Assembly (NCBI GenBank): GCA_004331795.1
Contig: SJSR01000002.1
Location: forward strand, 496,001-560,000
Length of the DNA stretch: 64,000 nt
Source: Erythrobacteraceae bacterium CFH 75059
GTDB lineage: Bacteria; Pseudomonadota; Alphaproteobacteria; Sphingomonadales; Sphingomonadaceae
Direction: 5' to 3'
In this document: positions 8,566-17,683 of the stretch, piece by piece
How positions within the stretch are numbered: position 1 is the first letter of the stretch
Layout: every line of letters begins with the position of its first letter
The notes under the pieces: model-generated
Databases searched by the model: none
Told to the model about the DNA's origin: nothing
The model's input: only the letters and a program-made list of their open reading frames with translations
Program-made: the position numbers and the translations under genes

Positions 8566-9924
8566 ATGAAAACGCCTTTCGCTCTCGCCTTGCTGCTGAC
8601 GACCTCCGCCGCCTTCGCGCAGGAGACGGACACCGCGTTCCCGGTGGCGGAGGACCGCCTGCGCGGGGATGTCGAAACGCTGGTCGCGTTCGGCACCCGT
8701 CACACCCTGTCCTCGCAGGACGACCCGCGCCGGGGCATCGGCGCCGCGGTCGACTGGTCGCTGGCGGAGATGCGCCGCATCGCCGCCGCCTGCGGCGGGT
8801 GCCTGGAGATCGTGGCGCCCGAGCAGACGCTCGAGGGCGCGCGCCTGCCCGGGCCGACGCGCATCCGCAACGCCGTCGCGATCCAGCGCGGCTTCGAGCG
8901 GCCCGACGAGGTGGTCATCGTGCAGGCGCACATCGACAGCCGGGTGTCGGACGTGATGAACGCCGACGCGGATGCGCCGGGCGCGAACGACAATGCGTCG
9001 GGCAGCGCGCTGGTTCTGGAGGCGGCGCGGGTGCTGTCGCAACGGCGCTACCCGGTCACCATCGTCTACGCCCTGCTGTCGGGCGAGGAACAGGGGCTGT
9101 ACGGCGGGCGGGTGCTCGCCGACACCGCCGCGAGCCGGGGATGGCAGGTCAAGGCGGTGCTCAACAACGACATCGTCGGGAACAGCTGCGGATCGGACGG
9201 GCTGTGCGATGCGGCGCATGTGCGGGTGTTTTCCGAAGGCCAGCGCGCCGATCTCAGCCCGGCGCTGAGAGCCGCGCAAAGACGCGACGGAGGCGAGAAC
9301 GACAGCCCGTCGCGCAACCTCTCCCGCTGGCTGGCGGAGCTTGCGGCAGAGGATGCAAGCGGTCTTGCCGTCCGGCAGATCTGGCGCACCGACCGGATGG
9401 GTCGGGGCGGCGACCAGATCCCGTTTCAGGAGCGCGGCATCCCGGCCATCCGCTTCTCCGTCGCGGTGGAGGACTACAACCACCAGCATCAGGATCTGCG
9501 CGTCGAAGAGGGCATCCGCTTCGGCGACACGGTCGAGGCGATGGACTTCGCCTACCTTGCGCGGGTGACGCGGCTCAATGTCCGGGCGCTCGACGCGCTC
9601 GCTCGGACACCGGCACCGCCAGCGCCGACGGCCACGGCGGCGGTGCAGACCTTCACCGCGCTGTCCTGGCAGCCGGTGCCGGGGGCGCGCAGCTACACCG
9701 TCTGGCAGCGGCGCACTGACGAGCCGAACTGGCCCCGGCAACCGGTGCGGGCGGGACTGACCGCGACGCAGCTCCGTCTCGACGGGGTGCGCGGGGACGA
9801 CTGGCTGTTCGGCGTCAGCGCGTGCGACGCGGCGGGCCAGTGCAGTCCGGTGGCCAGTGCCGTGCCCGCAGGGGCGTTCCGCCCGGCAGAAGCGCCCGGG
9901 CAGCCAAGAGCAGGAGAGCAGTGA
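8566..9924 (+). CDS. Exported M28-family zinc metallopeptidase with C-terminal Fn3-like domain
   Basis: A 452-residue secreted aminopeptidase-type protein. Residues 1-19 form a signal peptide ending AAFA-Q. The M28 di-zinc set is visible: H122 in QAHIDSR, D142 in NDNASGS, the acid-base pair E174-E175 in SGEEQG, D202 in NNDIVG, and the late histidines in DYNHQHQ near 305-307. Residues about 358-435 resemble a fibronectin type III fold, an extra domain found in some exported members. The start is uncertain: a GTG at 8548 lies 4 bases after GAGGAG and would add six residues, whereas the ATG at 8566 gives the neatest signal peptide. The next gene begins one base after this stop, so the two are probably in one operon. 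Confidence 0.85.
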   Translation: MKTPFALALLLTTSAAFAQETDTAFPVAEDRLRGDVETLVAFGTRHTLSSQDDPRRGIGAAVDWSLAEMRRIAAACGGCLEIVAPEQTLEGARLPGPTRIRNAVAIQRGFERPDEVVIVQAHIDSRVSDVMNADADAPGANDNASGSALVLEAARVLSQRRYPVTIVYALLSGEEQGLYGGRVLADTAASRGWQVKAVLNNDIVGNSCGSDGLCDAAHVRVFSEGQRADLSPALRAAQRRDGGENDSPSRNLSRWLAELAAEDASGLAVRQIWRTDRMGRGGDQIPFQERGIPAIRFSVAVEDYNHQHQDLRVEEGIRFGDTVEAMDFAYLARVTRLNVRALDALARTPAPPAPTATAAVQTFTALSWQPVPGARSYTVWQRRTDEPNWPRQPVRAGLTATQLRLDGVRGDDWLFGVSACDAAGQCSPVASAVPAGAFRPAEAPGQPRAGEQ

Positions 9925-9925
9925 C

Positions 9926-10279
9926 ATGATGACGGCAAGATCCTGGCTTCTCGCGGCGGCCGCGGCCGCCCTTCCGGTGAGCGCGGCGGCGCATCACGGC
10001 TGGATCTCCTATGACGAGACGCAGCCGGTCACGCTGACGGGTCATCTGACCAGCGTCGAATGGAGCAATCCGCACGCCACGGCGACGATGGTGTGGCAGG
10101 GGCGGCAGTGGGACGTGATCCTCGCGCCCGTCTCGCGCATGACCGCGCGGGGGCTGGCGCTGCAGGACATCAACAACCGCCAGACGATCACCATCACCGG
10201 CTATGTGCGCCGCGACGGCACGCCGGAAATGCGGCTCGAGCGCGTGCGGGTCGGCGACCGGGTCGTCGAGCTGCGCTGA
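9926..10279 (+). CDS. Exported DUF6152-type protein
   Basis: A 117-residue exported protein of unknown function. Residues 1-21 form a signal peptide (MMTARSWLLAAAAAALPVSA, then AAHHG). The mature part starts with HHGW, and the sequence VTLTGHLTSVEWSNPHATAT is the hallmark of the DUF6152 family, predicted to be a small OB-like beta barrel in the periplasm. The terminal His-His could bind a metal, but that is speculation. It sits between an exported M28 peptidase (1-base gap) and a DUF6644 membrane protein (3-base gap), so the three are likely one transcription unit. There are two adjacent ATG codons; the first is used here. Confidence 0.75.
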   Translation: MMTARSWLLAAAAAALPVSAAAHHGWISYDETQPVTLTGHLTSVEWSNPHATATMVWQGRQWDVILAPVSRMTARGLALQDINNRQTITITGYVRRDGTPEMRLERVRVGDRVVELR

Positions 10280-10282
10280 CGC

Positions 10283-10792
10283 GTGCAGGAGGGGCTGCTG
10301 GCGCTCGATGCCTGGCTCGGGCAGACGGGACTGAACGCATGGGTGCGCAGCAGCCCCCACATCTATCCGTGGGCCAATGTCCTTCATGTCCTGGGCGTGG
10401 CGCTGCTGGTTGGAGCCATCGGCATTCTCGACCTGCGCATTGCCGGCGCGTGGCGGCGCCTGCCGCTTGAGGCGCTTTCGGCGGCGCTGACGCCCCTTGC
10501 GGCCACGGGAGTGGCGGTGCAGGCCGCCTCGGGTCTGGTGCTGTTCGCGGCGGACGGTCAGGCGCTGGCGGCATCCGGCGTGTTCCATGCCAAGCTGGCG
10601 CTGATGGCCGCGGCGCTGCTCAACGCGGCACTGTTCCGGTGGCGCTGGCGCAGTCTCGCACACGCTTCACGCACGCGCGGAGAGGTCGTCGCCCGCGAGG
10701 AGCCGCCGGCCTCAGCACGCCTGCTCGCCCTTGCGTCGCTGGCCCTCTGGATTGCGGTGCTGATCCTCGGTCGCCTGATCGCCTACGCCTGA
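10283..10792 (+). CDS. DUF6644-type integral membrane protein
   Basis: A 169-residue protein with about four transmembrane helices (near residues 28-50, 68-88, 98-117 and 144-166). The opening, with SSPHIYPWANVLHVLGVALL and IGILDLRIAG, matches the DUF6644 family, whose function is unknown. Conserved histidines in the first two helices (HIYPW, NVLHVLG) are reminiscent of heme- or metal-binding membrane proteins, but no function has been assigned. The start is a GTG at 10283, three bases after the DUF6152 stop. Its pairing with a DUF6152 gene suggests the two act together, perhaps the periplasmic protein with a membrane partner; this is an inference from gene order. Confidence 0.72.
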   Translation: MQEGLLALDAWLGQTGLNAWVRSSPHIYPWANVLHVLGVALLVGAIGILDLRIAGAWRRLPLEALSAALTPLAATGVAVQAASGLVLFAADGQALAASGVFHAKLALMAAALLNAALFRWRWRSLAHASRTRGEVVAREEPPASARLLALASLALWIAVLILGRLIAYA

Positions 10793-10834
10793 TGCGAGGT
10801 TGAGCATCGGCGGCCGAGGGGCCATAGCGGCACC

Positions 10835-13117
10835 ATGCCGCGCCACCGACCCGCCGGCTTGCCTTCGCGCGAGCAGATCCTCGAGTTCCTCCGGACCTCG
10901 CCACATCCGGCGGGCAAGCGCGAGATCGCCAAGGCCTTCGGGCTGAAGGGCGACGACAAGCTGCAGCTCAAGCGGCTGCTCAGGGACATGGCGGAGGAGG
11001 GGCTGATCGATGGCAACCGCACCGCGTTCCGGCGGGCGGGCGGGGTGCCGCGCGTCACCGTGCTCAGGATCGTCGACACCGACGAAGAGGGCTGGGTGGC
11101 CGTGCCGGACACATGGGAGAGCACCCATGACGGGGATCCTCCCCGAATCCGCATCGCGGAGCGTGGCACGGACAGCGGCAGGAAACGGGCATCGACCCCG
11201 CCCCTGAAACGGGGCGACCGGGTGCTTGCCCACACGGAGCAGAGCGGCAACACGGTCACCGCCCGGGTGATGAAGCGTCTGCCGCCGCGCGCAGAAGGGC
11301 TGATCGGCGTGGTGGAGACCGACAGCGCCGGGCGGCTGGTGCTGGCTCCGGTCAGCAAGCGGGTGCGTGACTCGGTGCCGATCGGCGATGCAGGCGGGGC
11401 GCGCGTGGGCGAGCTGGTGCTGGCGGAGCGCACGGGACGTTCCGCCCGGGGAGCCGCTCGGGTCGTCGAGGTGGTCGGCGATCCGCTCGCGCCGAACAGC
11501 TTTTCGCTCATCGCCATCGCCGAGCACGACATCCCGCACAGCTTTCCCCCGGCGGCACTGGCCGAGGCCGAGGCCGCCACCGTTCTTCCGCTGTGCGCGG
11601 ACGAGAGAGAGGACCTGCGCCATCTGCCGCTGGTCGCCATCGACCCGCGCGACGCGCGCGACCATGACGACGCGATCTGGGCCGAGGCCAAGGAGGATGG
11701 CGGCTTTCGCGCCGTGGTGGCGATTGCCGACGTGTCCTACTATGTCCGCCCCGGCGGCGCGCTCGACCGGGAAGCGCGGCGCCGGGGCAACAGCGTCTAT
11801 TTTCCCGACCGCGTCGTGCCGATGCTGCCCGAGGTGCTGTCGGCGGACGTGTGTTCGCTTGTCGAGGGCGAGGACCGGGCGGTCATGGCCTGCCATCTCG
11901 ACATCACCGCCGAGGGACGGATCGCCGCGTGGCGCTTCTCCCGCGGGCTAGCGCGGCTGGCGGCGAACATCGCCTACGAGGATGCGCAGGCCGCCATTGA
12001 TGCGGGCGCCGCGGGCGCGGAGCTGCGCGCCCTGTGGGCGTGCTGGCGGCTGCTGCACGCCGCGCGGGTGGCAAGAGGTCCGCTCGAGCTCGACCTTCCC
12101 GAGCGCCGGGTCGTGCTCGACGAGGGCGGCGGCATCGCGGACATCGTCACGCGGGAGCGGCTCGACGCGCATCAGGTGGTCGAGGATTTCATGATCGCCG
12201 CCAATGTCGCCGCCGCGCGGGCGCTTGAGGCGAAGACCTCGCCGGTGGTTTACCGCGTGCACGAGCCGCCGAGCCGGGAGAAGCTGCTGGCGCTGCGCGA
12301 GTTCCTGGCGACGCAGGGCCGGTCGCTGGCGCTCGGGCAGGTGGTCACGCCGGCGCTGTTCAACCGCATGCTCAAGGACATCGCGGACGACACCGAACGG
12401 GCGCTGGTCATGCAGGCCGTGCTCAGAAGCCAGACGCAGGCCTATTACGGCCCCGCCAATGCGGGCCATTTCGGCCTGTCGCTGGCTTCCTACGCGCATT
12501 TCACCTCGCCTATCCGCCGCTATGCCGACCTGCTGGTGCACCGGGCGCTGGTGGATGCCTACGGTCTCGAGCAGAGTGGCGCCGTCGCCGGCGTGCCGCA
12601 GGAGACGGGGCTGTCGGCGCGCGACCGGGCGAGCCTTGCCTCGGTGTCCGAGGCGATCAGCGCAACCGAGCGCCGGGCCATGGAGGCGGAACGCGACACC
12701 ATCGACCGTTACGTCGCCGCGTGGCTCGCGGGCCGGGTGGGGGAGGAGTTCGACACCCGCATCACCGGCGTGCAGTTCTTCGGCTTCTTCGCCACCATCA
12801 CCGGCGTCGGCGGGGACGGGCTGGTCCCGGTGTCCACCCTCGGGGACGAGTTCTACCGCTTCGACGAGGCGGCGCAGGCGCTCGTCGGCGCGGACAGCGG
12901 ACGGCGCTTCACCGTGGGCGACCGCCTCCGCCTGCGCCTCGTCGAAAGCAATCCGCTGACCGGGGGGCTGCGCTTCGCCTTGCCGGATGCGGAGACCGCG
13001 GACGCGGATGCGCCGCTGGCAGCGGCTCGATCGGGACAGGCGCGCAGAGGCGCGCGGCCCGAACGGCCACGACGCGGGCGGCCCGGCAACATCCGCCACC
13101 AGGGCCGCCGCCGCTAG
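10835..13117 (+). CDS. rnr: Ribonuclease R
   Basis: A 760-residue processive 3'-5' exoribonuclease of the RNase II/R family, which degrades structured RNA and takes part in rRNA and tmRNA quality control. The order is an N-terminal winged-helix segment (about residues 10-65), cold-shock domains, the RNB catalytic domain with the metal-binding aspartates in DARDHDDAIWAE, the substrate-channel sequence HFTSPIRRYADLLVHR, and an S1 domain at about 640-715. A basic Arg/Gly-rich tail ends the protein, as usual for RNase R. The ATG at 10835 follows the DUF6644 gene by 42 bases. Confidence 0.95.
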   Translation: MPRHRPAGLPSREQILEFLRTSPHPAGKREIAKAFGLKGDDKLQLKRLLRDMAEEGLIDGNRTAFRRAGGVPRVTVLRIVDTDEEGWVAVPDTWESTHDGDPPRIRIAERGTDSGRKRASTPPLKRGDRVLAHTEQSGNTVTARVMKRLPPRAEGLIGVVETDSAGRLVLAPVSKRVRDSVPIGDAGGARVGELVLAERTGRSARGAARVVEVVGDPLAPNSFSLIAIAEHDIPHSFPPAALAEAEAATVLPLCADEREDLRHLPLVAIDPRDARDHDDAIWAEAKEDGGFRAVVAIADVSYYVRPGGALDREARRRGNSVYFPDRVVPMLPEVLSADVCSLVEGEDRAVMACHLDITAEGRIAAWRFSRGLARLAANIAYEDAQAAIDAGAAGAELRALWACWRLLHAARVARGPLELDLPERRVVLDEGGGIADIVTRERLDAHQVVEDFMIAANVAAARALEAKTSPVVYRVHEPPSREKLLALREFLATQGRSLALGQVVTPALFNRMLKDIADDTERALVMQAVLRSQTQAYYGPANAGHFGLSLASYAHFTSPIRRYADLLVHRALVDAYGLEQSGAVAGVPQETGLSARDRASLASVSEAISATERRAMEAERDTIDRYVAAWLAGRVGEEFDTRITGVQFFGFFATITGVGGDGLVPVSTLGDEFYRFDEAAQALVGADSGRRFTVGDRLRLRLVESNPLTGGLRFALPDAETADADAPLAAARSGQARRGARPERPRRGRPGNIRHQGRRR

Positions 13118-13133
13118 CCGAAGCGGCGCCCGC

Positions 13134-13586
13134 TCAGGCGATCTCGTCGAGCGCCTCGTCCGTCATCCCGCCGGGGACGATGTAGAGGGGGCAGGGCAGC
13201 GTGCCGGCCACGGCCGAGAAGTGCGTCACCAGCGGACCCGGCCCTCCGGTCGCGGAGGCGGCCAGCACCAGCGCGGCAACGTTCGGGTACTCGTCCAGAT
13301 ACTCTCGGATGATCGCCTGCGGCTCGCCCTGGCGGACCGCGATGACCGGGCGGCGACCGGTCTCGGCGAAGATGTTGCCCGCCTCGCTCGCCGCCAGGAC
13401 CTCGGCCCGCTCGCGCGCTTCCTGCTCGATGGTCGCCTGCACCGCGCCGAAGGCGTTGAAGCCCTGCGGCGGCGCAAGGGCGAGGATGTGGACGAGCGAC
13501 TGGGTGCGCGCAGCCCTGCGGGCGGCAAAGCGCAGCGCCCGGCGCGCTTCGGCCGTCTCGTCCATCACCACCAGATACACGCGCAT
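13134..13586 (-). CDS. Universal stress protein (UspA family)
   Basis: A 150-residue single-domain UspA-fold protein. The first strand reads [21 protein letters not shown], with the acidic residue that contacts nucleotide in ATP-binding members. The C-terminal part, [19 protein letters not shown] followed by CPLYIVPG, fits the G-x2-G-x9-G(S/T) ATP-binding pattern only loosely. In Alphaproteobacteria this form, with the conserved [13 protein letters not shown] helix, is common and of unknown detailed function. It converges with rnr, with 16 bases between the stops, and no terminator is visible between them. Confidence 0.85.
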   Translation of the reverse strand: MRVYLVVMDETAEARRALRFAARRAARTQSLVHILALAPPQGFNAFGAVQATIEQEARERAEVLAASEAGNIFAETGRRPVIAVRQGEPQAIIREYLDEYPNVAALVLAASATGGPGPLVTHFSAVAGTLPCPLYIVPGGMTDEALDEIA

Positions 13587-13711
13587 CGATCAGCCCCCCG
13601 AACGCATCTGCTTACCGCCCGCCGACCGTCATGTGCAAGCACTTGCCGGTGACGCGGATATTGGTCACAGAGCATGCGTTCCTTCACCCAGCCGAGGATG
13701 CGCCGGTCGCC

Positions 13712-15061
13712 ATGCCCATAGCCATCAAGATGCCTGCCCTGTCGCCGACGATGGAGGAGGGCACGCTCGCCCGCTGGCTGATCGAGCCAGGGCAGACCGT
13801 TGCCGCCGGTGACGTCATGGCGGAGATCGAAACCGACAAGGCGACAATGGAGTTCGAAGCGGTGGACGAGGGCGTGGTGGCCAGCCTGCTGGTTCCCGCC
13901 GGAACCGAGGGCGTGAAGGTGGGGACGGTCATCGCCGTGCTCGCCGCGGAGGGTGAGGATCCGGCAGAGGCCGAACGCGCCCTGACTGCCGAGGCATCCG
14001 GGACGCAGCCCGCCGAGGGCGCCCCGACCGATGCGGCGGATCGGGGCGGCGGTTTGCCTCGCGCCGCAGAGCCGACGGGCGACGCGGCGACGGCAGTCTC
14101 ACCTCCGGCGTCGCCGGCGTCATCGGCGCAGCGGTCGCGGATCATCGCCTCGCCGCTCGCTCGCCGCATCGCCGAGCAGCAGGGGGTCGACCTCGCGCAG
14201 GTGAAGGGCACGGGGCCGGGCGGCCGCATCGTCAAGGCCGATGTCGAGGCCGCGCAAGGCGACGCGGCGGTGACGCCTGCGCCGGCGCAGCCCGCAACGC
14301 CACCGCCGCCCGAACCGGCGACCGCAAGGTCGCCCGCCGCCGCCCCGGATGCCGACGCGCGAGGCGGGGAGGCGCCGTTCGAGACGGTCAAGCTCAACAA
14401 CGTGCGCAAGGTCATCGCCCGGCGGCTGACCGAGGCGAAGCAGACGATCCCGCACATCTACCTGACGGTGGACGTGCGGCTCGACGCGTTGCTCGATCTG
14501 CGCGCGCAGCTCAACGCGTCGCTCGAGGCGGATGGCGTCAAGCTGTCGGTGAACGACCTGCTGATCAAGGCGCTCGCCCGCGCGCTCGCCCGCGTGCCCG
14601 CCTGCAATGTCAGCTTCCAGGGCGACGCGCTGCACCGCTACAGCCGGCAGGACATCTCGGTCGCGGTCGCCGCGCCATCCGGCCTCATCACCCCGATCAT
14701 CGTCGATGCGGGTCGCAAGGGGCTGGCGCAGATCTCGACCGAGATGAAGGAACTCGCCGCCAGGGCGAAGGACGGCAAGCTGCAGCCGCACGAATATCAG
14801 GGCGGCACCGCCTCGCTCTCGAACCTCGGCATGTTCGGCACCAAGCAGTTCGACGCGGTCATCAACCCGCCCCAGGCCATGATCCTCGCCGTCGGCGCGG
14901 GCGAGCAGCGCCCGTGGGTCATCGACGGCGCGCTCGGCGTGGCCACGGTGATGAGCGTGACGGGCAGCTTCGACCACCGCGCGATCGACGGCGCCGACGG
15001 AGCGCAGCTGCTTCAGGCGTTCCGGCAGCTGGTCGAGCAGCCGATGGGGTTGGTGGTTTGA
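13712..15061 (+). CDS. pdhC: Pyruvate dehydrogenase E2, dihydrolipoamide acetyltransferase
   Basis: The acetyltransferase core of the pyruvate dehydrogenase complex, moving the acetyl group from lipoyl-lysine to CoA. The 449 residues comprise one lipoyl domain (lysine K43 in [17 protein letters not shown]), an Ala/Pro-rich linker, a peripheral-subunit-binding domain ([20 protein letters not shown]), a second linker, and the catalytic domain ending with the active-site motif [13 protein letters not shown] start at [10 protein letters not shown] (13712) because it begins the lipoyl domain; the frame is open 27 codons further up. The E1 subunits lie 31 kb away at pdhB-pdhA, while the E3 gene lpdA follows after one gene. 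LipA, encoded in the same window, makes its cofactor. Confidence 0.95.
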   Translation: MPIAIKMPALSPTMEEGTLARWLIEPGQTVAAGDVMAEIETDKATMEFEAVDEGVVASLLVPAGTEGVKVGTVIAVLAAEGEDPAEAERALTAEASGTQPAEGAPTDAADRGGGLPRAAEPTGDAATAVSPPASPASSAQRSRIIASPLARRIAEQQGVDLAQVKGTGPGGRIVKADVEAAQGDAAVTPAPAQPATPPPPEPATARSPAAAPDADARGGEAPFETVKLNNVRKVIARRLTEAKQTIPHIYLTVDVRLDALLDLRAQLNASLEADGVKLSVNDLLIKALARALARVPACNVSFQGDALHRYSRQDISVAVAAPSGLITPIIVDAGRKGLAQISTEMKELAARAKDGKLQPHEYQGGTASLSNLGMFGTKQFDAVINPPQAMILAVGAGEQRPWVIDGALGVATVMSVTGSFDHRAIDGADGAQLLQAFRQLVEQPMGLVV

Positions 15062-15095
15062 CGGCGACACACACGCATCGCGAGACCGCTGCGAC

Positions 15096-15503
15096 ATGAC
15101 ACTTCGCGATCTCCTCATCCGCGTCACCGCCATGCCGGCGGACACCAACCCCTATGGCGGCGTGTTCGGCGGGTGGTTGATGAGCCAGATGGCGCTCGGC
15201 GCGGGGGCGCTGGCGAGCCGGGTGGGGCGTGGCAAGGCGGTGGTCGTCTCCGCCACCGACTTCGCCTTCCCCGGAGCGATGAAGGTCGGGGACGAGCTGA
15301 GCGTCTATTGCGACATCGTGGCGACCGGTACAACCTCCCTCACCATTGCCGCCGAGGCGATCGCCCGCGAACGGCATGGGGAAGCGACGACACGGGTGGC
15401 GAGCGGCGTCTTCAAGTTCGTGCTGCTCGACGAGGAGGACCGGCCGCGTGCCGTCCCTGTGTCGTTCGGGCATGCGCCGGAGACGGCGAACGAGGGCGGC
15501 TGA
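15096..15503 (+). CDS. Acyl-CoA thioesterase, hotdog fold
   Basis: A 135-residue single-hotdog thioesterase of the YciA/acyl-CoA hydrolase type. The key stretch is PADTNPYGGVFGGWLMSQM, where an aspartate follows the conserved small turn, with the long hotdog helix after it; the C-terminal half holds FKFVLLDEEDRPRAVP, a usual ending in this family. It hydrolyses acyl-CoA to free acid and CoA; the chain-length preference cannot be read from the sequence. It lies 34 bases after pdhC and upstream of lpdA, so it may be carried on the same transcript. Confidence 0.88.
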   Translation: MTLRDLLIRVTAMPADTNPYGGVFGGWLMSQMALGAGALASRVGRGKAVVVSATDFAFPGAMKVGDELSVYCDIVATGTTSLTIAAEAIARERHGEATTRVASGVFKFVLLDEEDRPRAVPVSFGHAPETANEGG

Positions 15504-15675
15504 TGCTGTCCTACACGGCGCATTCCATGGCAGGCGGGGACGATGACGAACGCCCCGCCGCGCCTCTGTTCCCCGCTTCGACCCGCCCCCGAAGCCGTCA
15601 TGCCATCTTTTGCCCAGGACCGTGTCACATCCGGTCCAAGTCTCCCGCCATTGGCTGAACACGCAGGAACTTCTC

Positions 15676-17088
15676 ATGGCTGAACCCTTCGATGTCATCG
15701 TCCTCGGCTCCGGCCCCGGCGGCTACGTCGCGGCGATCCGCGCGGCACAGCTGGGCCTCAAGACCGCCATCGTCGAGCGCGAGCTACTTGGAGGCGTGTG
15801 TCTCAACTGGGGCTGCATTCCGACCAAGGCGCTGCTCCGGTCGGCTGAGGTGCTGAACCTGATGCGCCACGCCAAGGACTTCGGCCTGTCGGTCGCCGGC
15901 GCGATCGAAGCTGATCTCGAGGCGGTGGTGAAGCGCAGCCGCGGCGTCGCGAAACAGCTCAACCAGGGCGTCGGGCACCTGATGAAGAAGAACGGCATTG
16001 CCGTATTCATGGGCGAGGGACGTCTCGAGGGGCCGGGCACCGTCAGGGTGACGGCCAAGGGCGAGGACAGCGTCCTCAACGCCGCTCACGTGATCGTCGC
16101 CACCGGCGCCCGCCCGCGCGATCTGCCTGCCGCGCCGCCCGACGGCCAGCGGATCTGGAACTACCGCCACGCCATGACCCCGCCGGAGATGCCTTCGCGG
16201 CTGCTGGTGATCGGCTCGGGCGCGATCGGGGTGGAGTTCGCCAGCTTCTACAACGACATGGGAGCAGAGGTGACGATCGTCGAAATGCTCGACCGCATCG
16301 CCCCGGTCGAGGACGACGACATCTCCGACTTCCTAGCCCAGGCGCTGACCCGGCAGGGCATCGTGATCGAGGCCGGCGCGAAGGTCGAGGCGATCGATGT
16401 GCGCGGCGACGGCGTCAGCGCCACCATCCGCGACAGTGCCGGCGACGCCCGGACGAGCGAGTGTAGCCACGTCATCACGGCCATCGGCATCGTGGCCAAC
16501 ACGCAGGGCATCGGCATCGACGATCTCGTCGACTTCGACGGCGGCTGCATCGCGATCGACCCCTATGGCCGCACCCGTACGCCCGGCCTGTGGGCGATCG
16601 GCGACTGCACACCCGGTCCCTGGCTGGCCCACAAGGCCAGTCACGAGGGCGTCACCGCCGCCGAGGCCATCGCGCAGGAGCTGGGCAGGTCGGGGGCGGA
16701 CCCCCATCCGCTGGACCGCTCCAACATTCCGGGCTGCACCTACTGCCACCCGCAGATCGCCGCAGTCGGCATGACCGAGCGGGCCGCGCGGGAGAGCGGT
16801 CGCGAAATCCGCGTCGGCAAGTTTCCCTTCATCGGCAATGGCAAGGCCATCGCGCTTGGCGAGCCGCAGGGGTTCGTCAAGACGATCTTCGACGCAGCCA
16901 ACGGCGAGCTGCTCGGGGCGCACATGATCGGCGCAGAGGTGACGGAGATGATCCAGGGCTTCGTCGTCGGGCGGCAGCTGGAAACCACCGAAACGGAACT
17001 GATGCAGGCGATCTTCCCCCACCCGACCATTTCGGAATCCATGCACGAGAGCGTGCTCGCCGCCTATGGCCGGGCGCTGCATATTTGA
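15676..17088 (+). CDS. lpdA: Dihydrolipoyl dehydrogenase (E3)
   Basis: FAD-dependent disulfide oxidoreductase that re-oxidises dihydrolipoamide in the 2-oxoacid dehydrogenase complexes. The 470-residue protein has the FAD dinucleotide motif GSGPGGYVAA at about 11-20, the redox-active disulfide GGVCLNWGCIPTK at about 40-52, an NAD-binding GSGAIGVEF motif, the second FAD motif GLWAIGDCT, and the C-terminal dimer-interface histidine-glutamate pair in FPHPTISESMHE. The ATG at 15676 follows an AGGAA ribosome-binding site at a good distance. About 170 bases separate it from the thioesterase gene; nothing convincing is coded there. Confidence 0.96.
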   Translation: MAEPFDVIVLGSGPGGYVAAIRAAQLGLKTAIVERELLGGVCLNWGCIPTKALLRSAEVLNLMRHAKDFGLSVAGAIEADLEAVVKRSRGVAKQLNQGVGHLMKKNGIAVFMGEGRLEGPGTVRVTAKGEDSVLNAAHVIVATGARPRDLPAAPPDGQRIWNYRHAMTPPEMPSRLLVIGSGAIGVEFASFYNDMGAEVTIVEMLDRIAPVEDDDISDFLAQALTRQGIVIEAGAKVEAIDVRGDGVSATIRDSAGDARTSECSHVITAIGIVANTQGIGIDDLVDFDGGCIAIDPYGRTRTPGLWAIGDCTPGPWLAHKASHEGVTAAEAIAQELGRSGADPHPLDRSNIPGCTYCHPQIAAVGMTERAARESGREIRVGKFPFIGNGKAIALGEPQGFVKTIFDAANGELLGAHMIGAEVTEMIQGFVVGRQLETTETELMQAIFPHPTISESMHESVLAAYGRALHI

Positions 17089-17158
17089 GCCGGGCCGAGT
17101 GCGGGTATCGGGATAAAGGGAGGCTCCTCAACGTTTTCCTTGGTGAAGGAGAACGTCG

Positions 17159-17338
17159 ATGGAATACGAGATCAAGGACGAGCCGCAGGGCCTGCCTGAG
17201 CGGCCCGAGGCCGAACGCGACGGCGGGGTGGCCGACAACCACTCCTCGCTGCAGAACCAATCCACGGTGACGCCGCAGGACTACACCAAGGAGTACCGCG
17301 ACCAGCAGGCGATCGGCGCGGGCAAGCAGCCCGGCTGA
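17159..17338 (+). CDS. Small acidic hydrophilic protein, unknown function
   Basis: A 59-residue open frame starting MEYEIKDEPQGLPERPEAER and ending GAGKQPG. It is rich in Glu, Asp, Gln and Pro, with no hydrophobic segment and no cysteine, so it is probably a soluble, perhaps disordered protein. A good ribosome-binding sequence (GAAGGAGA) lies just before the ATG. The codons are GC-rich like those of the chromosome genes, unlike the scar that begins at 17351. About 24 bases upstream of the ATG, CGTTTT is preceded 16 bases earlier by GGATA, a weak resemblance to a general-stress (EcfG) promoter. I recognise no family. Confidence 0.62.
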   Translation: MEYEIKDEPQGLPERPEAERDGGVADNHSSLQNQSTVTPQDYTKEYRDQQAIGAGKQPG

Positions 17339-17350
17339 CGCGGGACGGAC

Positions 17351-17367
17351 TGGCGGACAGGGTGGGA
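17351..17367. repeat. Direct repeat of tRNA-Ser 3' end, distal att site
   Basis: The 17 bases TGGCGGACAGGGTGGGA occur here and again at 17939-17955. In the second place they are the complement of the last 17 bases of tRNA-Ser, including the CCA end. The identity stops exactly at both ends (C versus T before, G versus T after). This is the expected distal attachment site left by a tyrosine-recombinase element that integrated into the tRNA 3' end. Confidence 0.85.
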
Positions 17368-17493
17368 GCCAAAATAGGCCCTAAGTAATTTATTTCATTG
17401 TAGGTCGCTCTGTCCGTTCAACCCTCAGCCTTAACCAAGAAACGCCGCGACTAGGCTTTTGCGCCAGCCTTACCCGCCATTAAGGGCATCAGC

Positions 17494-17628
17494 TTATTTG
17501 CCGCTCTTGCCGGGATCAGGCTTGGGCTTGGGCGGGTCAGCCGGTTTTTCCCGGTCAGTGCCGGGTTTATTCCGGCCTCGGTTTGGACCCTCTTGCGTGC
17601 TGAAGGTTTTCTTTTCGAGTTCGCTCAT
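17494..17628 (-). CDS. Possible small basic protein inside the integration scar
   Basis: A 44-residue frame, beginning MSELEKKTFSTQEGPNRGRN and ending in a Pro/Lys-rich tail (DPPKPKPDPGKSGK). It is strongly hydrophilic and basic, with no recognisable domain. It lies on the same strand as the integrase fragment, starting 55 bases after that fragment's stop. There is no good ribosome-binding sequence before the ATG. It may be a cargo remnant of the integrated element or chance; I rate it as possible only. Confidence 0.35.
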   Translation of the reverse strand: MSELEKKTFSTQEGPNRGRNKPGTDREKPADPPKPKPDPGKSGK

Positions 17629-17683
17629 GTGGGGTTGATGCCAGCCGGCTAGCGGAGCCGTCAAGTTGAGCTAGGCACTTGGT

